DNA of 44,184 nucleotides from an uncultured Clostridia bacterium (GCA_945965275.1 CAMFNB010000009.1:1-44184); one strand, 5' to 3'. Shown: positions 17,901 to 25,224, counted from the first letter of the stretch. A program made the numbers and translations. Notes: generated from the letters alone by a model not told the origin.

Positions 17901-18387
17901 TGGCTACTCTTAAATATCCCACATCCGCAAGGCGCTCGGTAAAATCAATCATATCCGTGTCTTCATTAACCTTAAGAGTGATGATTTGTTTTCTGAGTTC
18001 TTCCGGATTCGGAAAATACTGAAGTGCTGCACCAATGGACAAAACAAGAACATCCCAGTCATCCTGAAGCAGTGCAGCAAGAATCTTCATACGTTCTCTT
18101 GCGCCGTCCTTTGCCTTTACGTCAACATCGTACAGAATATCTTCTCTTTCGGGAAGCATCAGCACTTTTCCGTCGCAAAGACAGCAAAGGTCCCTATATC
18201 TTCCGAGGGCCTCAAGTTCGTTTGCAGCAATATATATTATCTTGTTTTTATCTGTAAAAAGGTATGCGAAATGAGCTTTCGCCGATGACGACAGCCCTGT
18301 AAAAACTTTGATTCCGTTTTGTTTTATCCCGTTTTCCCATGATTTAAATCCGGGAATTTTCCTTACGGGATCCCGAAAAGCATTCAT
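14962..18387 (-). CDS. mfd: Mfd, transcription-repair coupling factor
   Basis: The 1141-residue protein has UvrB-like N-terminal domains, the CarD-like RNA-polymerase interaction domain (NVGDIVVHDIHGVGRYEG, ~475-495), SF2 translocase motifs (LLCGDVGYGKTEVALRAAF; LVIDEEQRFGV; LSATPIPRTL; QIRGRVGRS) and a C-terminal TRCF domain. It pushes stalled RNA polymerase off DNA lesions and recruits UvrA. It starts 3 bp after the pth stop codon with AAGGGAT as ribosome site, so pth and mfd are coupled, a common order in Firmicutes. Confidence 0.97.
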   Translation of the reverse strand: MNAFRDPVRKIPGFKSWENGIKQNGIKVFTGLSSSAKAHFAYLFTDKNKIIYIAANELEALGRYRDLCCLCDGKVLMLPEREDILYDVDVKAKDGARERMKILAALLQDDWDVLVLSIGAALQYFPNPEELRKQIITLKVNEDTDMIDFTERLADVGYLRVATVEGNGQFSLRGDIIDIFPSDSDNPYRIEFFGDTVDSIRTFDVLTQRTNENVEEITIMPDSETGIQNEILTKDRIRRAAESQVCGLQMEQHYKRANDFMRRVESDLEKLEKGARIPGYDRYLPFIIGREHTVFSYAKNAVLFVDNKNKTKEAAEYKVSEQIRICEAVSSTGALPAECFQMVMSFDDAIGKMKNINYLEDFGSGEGVQFEIPVTTAEPFPKGLEDAAKNINENSKIIVLTETEGKAERAREYIADNNLPLSTEVMVGGLENGFSYPDADFTVISGKSFFKKEKSKRKSAKKKSKINSFTDINVGDIVVHDIHGVGRYEGTETIEQGGTRKDYIKIVYADDAVIYVPTYQLETVQKFIGQDGKEPKLNKMGGADWARTTQKVKDSLREYAKELAELYAKRSKLKGHAFQKDNEWQRDFENGFEYTETEDQLKCVEEIKADMELPRPMERLLCGDVGYGKTEVALRAAFKAVCEGKQVAFLVPTTVLARQHYKNFVERFKDFPVKVDYICRFRTPAERKKVIEKANDGSVDILVGTHSIIQKSIKFKDLGLLVIDEEQRFGVMHKEKLKELWPSVDILTLSATPIPRTLHMSLSGIRDISVLEEPPTNRTPVQTFVSEISPEIIKNAVYREMGRQGQVFYLYNRVRSIAEKKMWLNQVVPEARVGVAHGQMTERELEDIMEAFLAGEYDILLCTTIIESGLDMPNVNTIIVEDSDRLGLAQLYQIRGRVGRSSRTAYAYLTYKRDKNISETAEKRLRTIREFTEFGSGFKIALRDLEIRGAGSVLGERQHGKLAVVGYDMYCKLLSEVVAEELGEEHETTPEVTVNINVNAYIPSEYIEDDETRLDVYRKISMVESHDDMLDLTDELIDRFGDVPKEIQNLMQVSYIRYLGGLCGFGEITTKLGKMIFLFDKETKIAKCSYIEGIMLDFKGRILLNAGTEPYISLDLPDGSTNILQETIKFLEVCNKYKKVV

Positions 18388-18390
18388 TGA

Positions 18391-18990
18391 TTATCCCTTG
18401 TTAAAAATGCTCATGGTTTTGGTACAGCCTTTTTCAATAATTGAAAGAGCTGCATCTGCTGCCTTTTCAAAAGCTTCATTCATTAAAGGCTGTTCTTCTT
18501 TTGGAATGCGGCCCAGTACATAATCAGCAAGGTCCATAAAAGGAGGTTGCTTTCCTATTCCTATGCGAACTCGCGGAAATTCCTGATTTGAAAGCATCTT
18601 AACAACGGACTTCATTCCGTTGTGGCTTCCTGCGCTGCCCTTTTCTCTGACTCTTATTGCTCCCGGATTAAGGTCGATATCATCGTAAATAACGATGATT
18701 CTTGCAGGAGAAATCTTATGCCAGTTGGCTGCTTCCTGAATTGCTTCGCCGCTGAGATTCATAAAGGTCTGTGGTTTCATCAGAATGATTTCTTTCTCAT
18801 CCTTTTTACAGGAACCCACAAGTGCCTTGAACTTTTTTTTGCTTGTTTCCGTTCCCAGCTTTTCCGCAATAATATCAAGTGCCGCGAAACCGCAATTATG
18901 CCTCGTGCCCTGATATTCACTACCGGGGTTACCGAGGCCTGCTATAAGCCATTTTTCAGTTTTGTTGTTTTTGTTTAACTTAAAAAACAT
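18391..18990 (-). CDS. pth: Peptidyl-tRNA hydrolase
   Basis: The 199-residue protein has GLGNPGSEYQGTRHNCGF with the catalytic His, the LMKPQTFMNLSGEA motif and the VIYDDIDL-to-GSAGSHNGMKS region. It frees tRNA from peptidyl-tRNAs that drop off ribosomes. The N terminus is about 12 residues longer than usual (MFFKLNKNNKTEKW) but no other start codon fits. There is no Shine-Dalgarno site: a TGATATAAT promoter element ends only 6 nt before the ATG, which suggests a leaderless mRNA. Confidence 0.95.
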   Translation of the reverse strand: MFFKLNKNNKTEKWLIAGLGNPGSEYQGTRHNCGFAALDIIAEKLGTETSKKKFKALVGSCKKDEKEIILMKPQTFMNLSGEAIQEAANWHKISPARIIVIYDDIDLNPGAIRVREKGSAGSHNGMKSVVKMLSNQEFPRVRIGIGKQPPFMDLADYVLGRIPKEEQPLMNEAFEKAADAALSIIEKGCTKTMSIFNKG

Positions 18991-18996
18991 GCCTTG

Positions 18997-19004
18997 ATTA
19001 TATC
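18997..19004 (-). promoter_or_regulatory. Extended -10 promoter of pth-mfd, at the start codon
   Basis: On the minus strand TGATATAAT gives an extended -10 (TATAAT is the revcomp of 18997-19002). Only CAAGGC separates it from the pth ATG, so transcription should begin at or within a few bases of the start codon. A -35 is weak (TGGCAA 16 nt upstream). Confidence 0.6.
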
Positions 19005-19018
19005 ACACTTGAAGCTAT

Positions 19019-19047
19019 TTGCCACATATTCACAAAAGTGATAAAAT
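19019..19047 (+). promoter_or_regulatory. Promoter of murC
   Basis: TTGCCA (19019-19024), a 17-nt spacer and TAAAAT (19042-19047) lead into a short leader with TTGAGGT before the murC ATG. It lies back to back with the pth promoter. Confidence 0.75.
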
Positions 19048-19074
19048 TATTGTTACTGCTTGAGGTAAATATCA

Positions 19075-20466
19075 ATGATTGATTCATATAATTTTGACAA
19101 CTTAAAGAAAGTGCATCTTATCGGCATCGGCGGCTCATCGATGAACGGAATTGCAGAAATATTACTTAACTACGATATTAAGGTCAGCGGTTCTGACCGC
19201 GGTGAGTCTGATAACACACGAAGACTTTCAAAACTCGGTGCCGAGGTTTTCATCGGTCATTCAAAAGAGAATCTGGCACCTGACTGTGACCTGGTCATTT
19301 ATACGGTTGCCGTTCCGAAGGACAATCCGGAGCTTGTCGCAGCTTCAGCACTTGGTATCCCGGTTATTGAACGGGGAAAATTCCTCGGCTATGTGGTTTC
19401 AAGACATCCGTCATCACTTGCTGTTGCAGGTACACATGGTAAAACAACAACCACTTCCATGATTGCGGCTATTCTCATTGAAGCAAAAAAGGATCCATGC
19501 GTTCACATGGGCGGATTCTTCCCTCTTATAGGAGGAAGCGTTCGTGCTTCAAAAAGTGATTATCTTGTGACAGAAGCATGTGAATATCACAGAAACATGC
19601 TAAATCTCAATCCCTTTGCCGGAATCATATTGAATGTTGAGGAAGAACACACAGACTATTACAAGGGCGGTCTTCCCGAAATCATTGAGGCTTTCTCGCA
19701 GTTCGCGGGAAATATCAATCCCTCCGGTTTCCTTGTTGTATGCAAGGATAATGCCTGTGCCATAGAGGCATCAAAAGGCGCTTCGTGCAAAGTTATAGAG
19801 TATTCATATAACGATCCGTCAGCGGAGTATTATGCTTCTGATGTTGTATACAGCAAAGAAGGCACTTCAACATACACATTATGCCGTTGCGGTTCGAAAT
19901 TAGGCGAAATTGTTCTTTCTGTTCCGGGCAGCCATAATGTTTCAAATTCCGTTGCAGCAGCTGCTGCCGCAATTGAGTTCGGTTGTTCTTTTACCGACAT
20001 CGCAGACGGACTTAAGAATTTTGTTTGTGCCAACAGACGTTTTCAGTGCATAGGAAAATATAACGGAGCTCGTCTTATCGATGATTATGCGCATCATCCG
20101 ACTGAAATAAAAGCGGCCATTAAGTCTGCGGTAAGTGTCCTCGGAGACAAACATAAGTTATATGCTGTTTTCCAGGCTCACACATATACAAGAGCCATTA
20201 ATTTCGGAGATGCCTTTGCAGAGGCTCTTAAGGATGCAGATGAGATTATTGTTGCTGATATTTATGCTGCACGGGAAAAGGATCCGGGTACTGTTAACGC
20301 TGAAATGCTTGCCGCGAAATTCCGCAGTTTTGGCCTGAATGCATCATACAAGGGCGGCTTTGAAGAAATTGAAGATTATCTTAAAAGTGTTGTTAACCCC
20401 GATGATTTGGTTATAACTCTCGGTGCCGGAAATGTAAATGAGGTAATTCGCAGAATTGCTGAATAA
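19075..20466 (+). CDS. murC: MurC, UDP-N-acetylmuramate-L-alanine ligase
   Basis: The 463-residue protein has the N-terminal nucleotide-fold motif HLIGIGGSSMNGIAEIL (residues ~14-30), the Mur ligase P-loop GTHGKTTTT (119-127), the EACEYHRNML metal/substrate region and DDYAHHPTEIKA. It adds the first peptide residue, L-Ala, to UDP-MurNAc in the cytosol. The length is normal. It is monocistronic and followed by its own terminator. Confidence 0.96.
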   Translation: MIDSYNFDNLKKVHLIGIGGSSMNGIAEILLNYDIKVSGSDRGESDNTRRLSKLGAEVFIGHSKENLAPDCDLVIYTVAVPKDNPELVAASALGIPVIERGKFLGYVVSRHPSSLAVAGTHGKTTTTSMIAAILIEAKKDPCVHMGGFFPLIGGSVRASKSDYLVTEACEYHRNMLNLNPFAGIILNVEEEHTDYYKGGLPEIIEAFSQFAGNINPSGFLVVCKDNACAIEASKGASCKVIEYSYNDPSAEYYASDVVYSKEGTSTYTLCRCGSKLGEIVLSVPGSHNVSNSVAAAAAAIEFGCSFTDIADGLKNFVCANRRFQCIGKYNGARLIDDYAHHPTEIKAAIKSAVSVLGDKHKLYAVFQAHTYTRAINFGDAFAEALKDADEIIVADIYAAREKDPGTVNAEMLAAKFRSFGLNASYKGGFEEIEDYLKSVVNPDDLVITLGAGNVNEVIRRIAE

Positions 20467-20480
20467 TCTGAATATAATTA

Positions 20481-20516
20481 AAGCCCTGTGAGATTGTTCT
20501 CCCAGGGCTTCTTTTT
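20481..20516 (+). terminator. Terminator of murC
   Basis: Arms AAGCCCTG (20481-20488) and CAGGGCTT (20503-20510) are followed by CTTTTT. The hairpin overlaps the 3' end of the converging mreB-like gene by two bases. Confidence 0.85.
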
Positions 20517-21525
20517 ATGCTTTGGATTTTTGTTCCTCTGTCATATTGGCAAGTACTTTGTATGCTCCTCTTACCACACAGAGTCCGGGTTCTTCGGCAA
20601 CGATGGCATCGACGCCTGTACTCTTATGAATAAGCTCGTCGAATCCTCTGAGAAGGCTTCCGTTGCCTGTCATGAGTATTCCGTTCTTTTTGATGTCGCC
20701 TACTAAGTCAGGCGGTGTTTCTTCAAGTATGTCGCGAATACAATCAAGAATGGGCACTACTGTTTCCATAAGCGGTTCCATCATTTCCTCTGATGTGATT
20801 GTATGGATTTCGTATTCTCCGTTTACTACATTGCTGCCGTGAATTTCCATATCAGGCTGCTCGTAACTCGGATAAAGACACACAAGCTTTTTCTTTATAT
20901 TTTCTGCCTCGAGAGGGCTGATCTGAATGCTGAATTTATTCTTTATGAATTGTGTAATGGCTGCATCAAATGCATCGCCTGCAACTCTGAGGCTCTTTCC
21001 CACTACAACTCCGTTGTATGAAAGAACTGCAATGTCTGTTGTTCCTCCGCCGATGTCTACTATCATTCTGCCTTCCGGCTTTGAAACATCGAGACCTGCA
21101 CCGATAGCGGCTGCAAGAGGTTCTTCAATCATAAATACTCTTGAGCATCCTGCCTCCTGCGCTGCTCTTTCAACAGCTCTCTTCTGCACATTTGTTGTAT
21201 GTACGGGAATTGCAATCATTGCCTCCGGCTTGAAGATTCTGTGGAGCGGGCTTTTGATTGATTTATTGAGGTAATAGCTGAGCATTTTCTTTGTAAGTGT
21301 ATATCTTGAAATAACACCGCCGCAGATAGGCTGTATAACTTCATTATCCTTGTTAATTCTGCCTAACATGTTTTTAGACTCGTCACCAAGTGCCGTTATT
21401 CTGTCAGTATTTCTTCTTGTGGTAACAAGAGAAGACTGGTTGACTGTAATGCCCTTCTTTTCAACATACATTAAGAAGGTTGCAGTGCCTAAGTCTATTG
21501 CTACATGTTGTCTGAAAGCTCCCAT
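20515..21525 (-). CDS. Divergent MreB/Mbl-family actin homologue
   Basis: The 336-residue protein has the actin-like ATPase motifs of MreB: phosphate-1 DLGTATFLMYVEKKGI (~11-26), phosphate-2 IVDIGGGTTDIAVLS (~160-174), and GILMTGNGSLLRGFDEL near the C terminus. MreB proteins form membrane filaments that guide lateral wall synthesis. It departs from canonical MreB (usually DLGTANTL and an SVVA strand) and has no mreC/mreD beside it, so it may be an Mbl/MreBH-like paralogue. GGAGG lies 6 nt before ATG, and a TGATAAAAT extended -10 (TAAAAT revcomp of 21553-21558) lies 27 nt before the start. Confidence 0.85.
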   Translation of the reverse strand: MGAFRQHVAIDLGTATFLMYVEKKGITVNQSSLVTTRRNTDRITALGDESKNMLGRINKDNEVIQPICGGVISRYTLTKKMLSYYLNKSIKSPLHRIFKPEAMIAIPVHTTNVQKRAVERAAQEAGCSRVFMIEEPLAAAIGAGLDVSKPEGRMIVDIGGGTTDIAVLSYNGVVVGKSLRVAGDAFDAAITQFIKNKFSIQISPLEAENIKKKLVCLYPSYEQPDMEIHGSNVVNGEYEIHTITSEEMMEPLMETVVPILDCIRDILEETPPDLVGDIKKNGILMTGNGSLLRGFDELIHKSTGVDAIVAEEPGLCVVRGAYKVLANMTEEQKSKA

Positions 21526-21607
21526 AGTATTCCTCCAATAATCAATGATTACATTTTATCATAAATTGACGGGTTTTGGTAGTATGCAGGTGTGATACCG
21601 AGGTGTT

Positions 21608-21645
21608 TGTCCACTGTGGTTGCAGGTTTTGGTTTTCAGTGGACA
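21608..21645. repeat. Inverted TGTCCACTG pair (repeat unit A)
   Basis: TGTCCACTG (21608-21616) and CAGTGGACA (21637-21645) form 9-bp inverted arms around 20 nt. The same core recurs in the next pair at 21666-21804, giving four copies in alternating orientation between the mreB-like gene and the nuclease gene. Confidence 0.75.
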
Positions 21646-21665
21646 TTTTTACCGTTTGTTCTGAA

Positions 21666-21804
21666 TTTTTGTCCACTAAAATGAAAAACTTAACGAGTTT
21701 GTGGCAAGGCTTAAACAGGGCTTTTTTTGAGAAAAACGGCCTGAAACCCGCATAAATAAAGGGTGCCACTAAATAAAAAAATACAGCATTTTAGTGGACA
21801 AAAA
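21666..21804. repeat. Inverted 17-bp repeat pair containing TGTCCACT (unit B)
   Basis: TTTTTGTCCACTAAAAT (21666-21682) and its exact reverse complement (21788-21804) bracket about 105 bp with no credible gene. The right arm encodes the last codons and stop (21791-21793) of the frame-corrected nuclease gene. The 139-bp unit looks like a small non-coding mobile element or a gene-associated repeat. Confidence 0.75.
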
Positions 21805-22535
21805 ACCACTTGCCTATGATCTCATTGATTTCTTTTGAATCAATTTCCTTGTTAAAGCCGTCAAAAGTCACAATCAGATTCCTATTCTCAACTATTCCCA
21901 TATCCTCCAGCTCTTTTTTTTCGAGCATACCATCTTACTGTATAGTTTTCATCATTCATCATTCCGCAGTGTTCCCAATAAATCACCTGGCCCTGTATTG
22001 AATTCTTAATTATGAAGTCCGGGTAAAATGACCTTCCGCCGTTTGGCACATATAGTCTGTGTTCATAGTAATAGTCCACCTTTGCGTTGTGCAGGGCATT
22101 CGCAATAATAACCTCTGATTTGGATCTTACAAATTCGCCCCTTATTGTTTTATGAATCAAATTGTTTCGGTACATGGGATTCTGCGAAGGACGTGCAACT
22201 CCGCGATATTTTGAAGAGATGATTCTGTGTTCATCATCAAGTCTCCTTTTAATTCTTTTCAAAACTCCCGAGGTGGCTTTTAAAGCCCACTCATTCTTAA
22301 CGCTCCTGTCGTTTCTGACTTGCATCGCTTTAATCAGTTCATCCACGGCATAATCTATCTCATCATCAGCCAATGCATAATCATGCCCGTTTTCTCTCTT
22401 ATAGATATTCAGATGATTCTTCCTTCTTCTGAATACGAGGGAATATCCTGCGCAGCTTCGTTTTCCTTCGATGCTTTGCAGTTCCTTTTTGGCCTCCTCT
22501 ATCGCATTTTTCAAAATAAACAACGCTCTGCTCAT
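21791..22535 (-). CDS. PD-(D/E)XK-type nuclease-like protein, frame broken in an A8 run
   Basis: The start is set at MSRALFILKN (ATG at 22535) after AAAGGA, not the earlier in-frame ATG. The N-terminal half is basic and helical. The C-terminal half has a PD-(D/E)XK-like pattern: RSKSEVIIANAL (Glu), YYYEHRLYV, RSFYPDFII (Asp), VIYWEHCG (Glu). The continuous frame stops at 21888 with an odd tail, RAGGYGNS. Removing one A from the run of eight (revcomp of 21914-21921) restores 40 residues, ELEDMGIVENRNLIVTFDGF onward, to a stop at 21791. That tail fits the fold, so the slip is a mutation, a sequencing error or programmed slippage. The biological role is unknown. Confidence 0.7.
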
Positions 22536-22542
22536 AAATAAA

Positions 22543-22571
22543 AATCCTTTCTGTATATTACAGAAAGGATT
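22543..22571. promoter_or_regulatory. 13-bp palindrome at the nuclease-gene start site
   Basis: AATCCTTTCTGTA (22543-22555) and TACAGAAAGGATT (22559-22571) are perfect inverted arms with a 3-nt centre. One arm includes the ribosome site (AAAGGA) and the other overlaps the -10 box. It is placed like a repressor operator; if transcription started further upstream it could also hide the ribosome site in a hairpin. Confidence 0.7.
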
Positions 22572-22598
22572 ATATTCCAAAGCTGTTTTAAATGTCTG
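22569..22598 (-). promoter_or_regulatory. Promoter of the nuclease-like gene
   Basis: On the minus strand CAGACA (22598-22593), an 18-nt spacer and TATAAT (22574-22569). Transcription would start inside the palindrome. Confidence 0.65.
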
Positions 22599-22619
22599 AT
22601 TTTGGGAAATAACCCGGAG

Positions 22620-23855
22620 TTATTTCCCGATTTTTATCAGTTCGCCGTCTCCTGCTGACATCTTCAGCTCATACAAGCCTGCTTCATTTTGCTGCATCAA
22701 AGTGTATCCTCCGTTATATTTATTAAACAGATACACCTCCCTGTCACATGCAAAATTAATCGTCTGTGCATTTTCCATATCCTTGTTTGAAAACATAATA
22801 CAATCGTTGTCGAAGAAGCCAACCACCAACGCCGATGCATTAAGTGCCTTCAGCGGACCGTATGACCCTGTAAAATATCTCAGCAAAACATCCTCAGGCT
22901 CATTACCGATATGGAGAACCTCTGTGCTTTTCGCATCAACGATTTCCGCACCCATAAGTGCAAGCTCTTTGTTAATACGCTGAACCATATAGTAGTGTGT
23001 ATTCTTTTCACCGTTCAGTTCTATCATGGCATTATGATGGTCCCAGCCTTCTGCCCGTCCGCCGGGTGTCCAGTATGTAAACCAGTCTATTTCCGCGGGA
23101 CCGTAACACAACGAGGAGAAAGCACCCCAACGAAGCTCGGCTTCAGTTAAATATCTGAAATCCCAATGCTCTGTAACCAGGATGATAATCTTCCACGGAA
23201 TATTGTGCCTGTGTGCACGGTCTCGTATTATTTCGAGGTTGTCCATAAACTGGCCTCGATTGTACTTGATGAATTTTTTACCGAGCCAGCCGTTTGTCTT
23301 TCTGTTTTCATTCGAAACAATGGCTTCTTTTTCTTCTCCGTATTCTTCAACCTCTTTAAACATCAGGTTATAGTGGTCATACGAGAGCATGTCCGGTTCA
23401 AACACCTCGATGAAATCATCAATATATTTTGAATATACTTCAACACTGTATTCGCGGGCAGGAACTGGAAGCAGGTTTACAAGACACTTGTGTTCGCTGT
23501 CCACTTCGGAAATGATGTCCTTCATATCGCGAAGTTTTTGAAACTGTTCCGGAATCGGCTCGTCTTTTAAAAAGAAACAGTTAAGGTTCGGAATGTCTTT
23601 GTAATCCTTTGCCAGCCTTCTGAGTTTGTCCTGCCACCCCTCGTCCTGATTCCAAATGCCCCACATTCTGTGATCAAACACGTTCATCGTCATGCCGTAC
23701 TTTTCAAACAAAGGAGCCATTTTTTTAACATCATTAAAGTCAGCCCAAACATTTGCTATTGTCATGCCCGCATCGGCTATTTCTTTAATTCTTTCTTCCT
23801 GAAGTGCGTATTCTGCAGGCGGACCCTGCCAATATGAAATATGAAACTTGCTCAT
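22620..23855 (-). CDS. TIM-barrel glycoside hydrolase-like protein
   Basis: The start ATG at 23855 follows AGGAG by 5 nt, giving 411 residues without signal peptide. The pattern FHISYWQGPP at the start, FFLKDEP (acidic pair near residue 100), PDMLSYDHYNL (~180), VTEHWDFRYLTEAELRWGAFSSLCYGPAEIDWFTYW (~250-285) and a C-terminal beta domain is that of a (beta/alpha)8 barrel glycosidase-like protein. The Glu of KDEP and the Glu of TEHWD are candidate catalytic residues. I cannot assign a GH family or substrate. It would be a cytosolic enzyme acting on imported sugar. It follows the nitroreductase terminator, so it has its own transcription unit. Confidence 0.6.
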   Translation of the reverse strand: MSKFHISYWQGPPAEYALQEERIKEIADAGMTIANVWADFNDVKKMAPLFEKYGMTMNVFDHRMWGIWNQDEGWQDKLRRLAKDYKDIPNLNCFFLKDEPIPEQFQKLRDMKDIISEVDSEHKCLVNLLPVPAREYSVEVYSKYIDDFIEVFEPDMLSYDHYNLMFKEVEEYGEEKEAIVSNENRKTNGWLGKKFIKYNRGQFMDNLEIIRDRAHRHNIPWKIIILVTEHWDFRYLTEAELRWGAFSSLCYGPAEIDWFTYWTPGGRAEGWDHHNAMIELNGEKNTHYYMVQRINKELALMGAEIVDAKSTEVLHIGNEPEDVLLRYFTGSYGPLKALNASALVVGFFDNDCIMFSNKDMENAQTINFACDREVYLFNKYNGGYTLMQQNEAGLYELKMSAGDGELIKIGK

Positions 23856-23865
23856 TTTTACTCCT

Positions 23866-23896
23866 AAAAAATCGGGCCCGCCGTTCAGAGCGGGCC
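23866..23896 (-). terminator. Terminator of the nitroreductase gene
   Basis: On the minus strand arms GGCCCGC and GCGGGCC (23896-23890 and 23881-23875) are followed by CGATTTTTT. It separates the carD-like/nitroreductase unit from the glycosidase-like gene. Confidence 0.85.
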
Positions 23897-23914
23897 GCAT
23901 CAAAAACTGTCAGA

Positions 23915-24607
23915 TTATTTATTGAATACTTTCTTTCCTGTTGCTACTTCGAAGTGGCACTCTGCAATTCCGAGGTCAACATTTTGAATTGCCGGAACGC
24001 CGTCGACATATGCAAGGATTTTGTCCTGCTTGTAGAAGAATTTTACAGGCTGTGTGTTCTGGTGAGACGGAGCCTTTGCAACTGCTTCCATTCCCTCGAT
24101 GAACCAAGCCGGTACTTCTCCGATTGCGTCATAGAAATATCCGATCGGTCTTGAGCTTCTGTGCTGTCTGTTTCTTGCAAATTCATCATCAAATGTGATT
24201 TCTTCGGCAACCTCTCCGACAGCTATTACCATAACAAGAGTCTCATCGTCTGCAACCTCACATGGGCTGTTATCATTGCTTAAATATACGGAAACCCAAC
24301 ATGTTCCGAGACCCATTGCTGTTGCAGAAAGAACGATCTGTTCACCGTAATATCCGACTCTCTCAAGAAGATATATATCTTTTTTCTGTCCGATTAAAGC
24401 GAAATATGAGGAAGCTCCCTGAACACCGGTAAAACTGTTTTTGAAAAACGACGGTGAATTCTGAATAAGCTTTACTGATAATCCTGACTCTTCGTTAATC
24501 CTGGCAACGAGTGCCTCAAGTTCTGAGGCCTGTTCAGCTGTAAGCGGTGTGCCGGTATAGTTTCTGTGAGATTTTCTCACGTCAATTGCTTCTTTAAGTG
24601 TTAACAT
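23915..24607 (-). CDS. Nitroreductase-family flavoprotein
   Basis: The 230-residue protein starts with the family signature for FMN binding (LKEAIDVRKSHRNYTGTPLT) and later has the conserved SATAMGLGTCWVSVYL loop. The C-terminal half (IGYFYDAIGEVPAWFIEGMEAVAKAPSHQNTQPVKFFY) resembles the fused two-lobed TM-nitroreductase type found in clostridia. It is a likely cytosolic NAD(P)H-dependent reductase of unknown substrate. GGAGG lies 5 nt before ATG, and the gene starts 14 bp after the carD-like stop, so they form an operon. Confidence 0.85.
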   Translation of the reverse strand: MLTLKEAIDVRKSHRNYTGTPLTAEQASELEALVARINEESGLSVKLIQNSPSFFKNSFTGVQGASSYFALIGQKKDIYLLERVGYYGEQIVLSATAMGLGTCWVSVYLSNDNSPCEVADDETLVMVIAVGEVAEEITFDDEFARNRQHRSSRPIGYFYDAIGEVPAWFIEGMEAVAKAPSHQNTQPVKFFYKQDKILAYVDGVPAIQNVDLGIAECHFEVATGKKVFNK

Positions 24608-24621
24608 AACATCCTCCGAAA

Positions 24622-25224
24622 TTACTTTTTCTTAACGGTTTTCTTTTCCGATGTTTTCTTAGTTGTTGGTTTCTTTGCCGGGGCTTTTTTTACAGGTTCT
24701 GCTTTTGCAGGAGTCTTTTTAGCTGCGGTCTTCTTTTTCTTCGGAAGAGACTCTTTTCTCTGTATAATGTATCCCGCTACCTCACCGGGCTGCATACCGA
24801 GAACATATGCAAATTCCTCAGTTATTATTCGCTCGGCATTGTCCAGAATTCTCTTGTCGGTTGCGTAGAAGCTTCTTTTGCTTTGTTCAACTTCCTGCTT
24901 GTGTATTGAAAGAACTTTTACAAGCCAAAGTATGTCAACTCTGTTTCCGCTTCGGAGCAGCTTTGTGAAAGCTTCACTTCTTTTTTTGCTGTCCTCAATC
25001 CATTTATAATCAAGATTTTCAGCTTCCTCAATAAGACCGTCAATCTCATCCTTGCTTAAAACATGCATCATCTTCGCAACAAGTTCTTCGTTCTTCTTCG
25101 GAACAAAAATCCTGAGTTCACTGTTGTTATAAACAGGTTCTAAGTAGAAGCCGTCCTTGCTTACATCAACAATCTTGCAGATGCCGTTCTCTTTATAGGT
25201 TACATACTCGCCTTTTTTATGCAT
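24622..25224 (-). CDS. CarD-like regulator with Lys/Ala/Pro-rich tail
   Basis: The 200-residue protein starts with the CarD/CdnL/TRCF RNA-polymerase interaction fold (GEYVTYKENGICKIVDVS, then FYLEPVYNNSELRIFVPKK), followed by the helical CarD C-terminal domain. From about residue 160 it ends in a low-complexity tail of KK, AKK and PTKK units like a histone H1 C terminus, which should bind DNA without sequence preference. CarD proteins stabilise open promoter complexes or modulate rRNA transcription. GAGGAGG lies 6 nt before ATG. The tail could alternatively be a localisation signal. Confidence 0.8.
   Translation of the reverse strand: MHKKGEYVTYKENGICKIVDVSKDGFYLEPVYNNSELRIFVPKKNEELVAKMMHVLSKDEIDGLIEEAENLDYKWIEDSKKRSEAFTKLLRSGNRVDILWLVKVLSIHKQEVEQSKRSFYATDKRILDNAERIITEEFAYVLGMQPGEVAGYIIQRKESLPKKKKTAAKKTPAKAEPVKKAPAKKPTTKKTSEKKTVKKK

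Noticed and set aside
21542-21769. 75-residue frame between the TGTCCACT repeats
   Set aside because: It has no ribosome site or family resemblance and crosses three repeat arms; the region looks non-coding.
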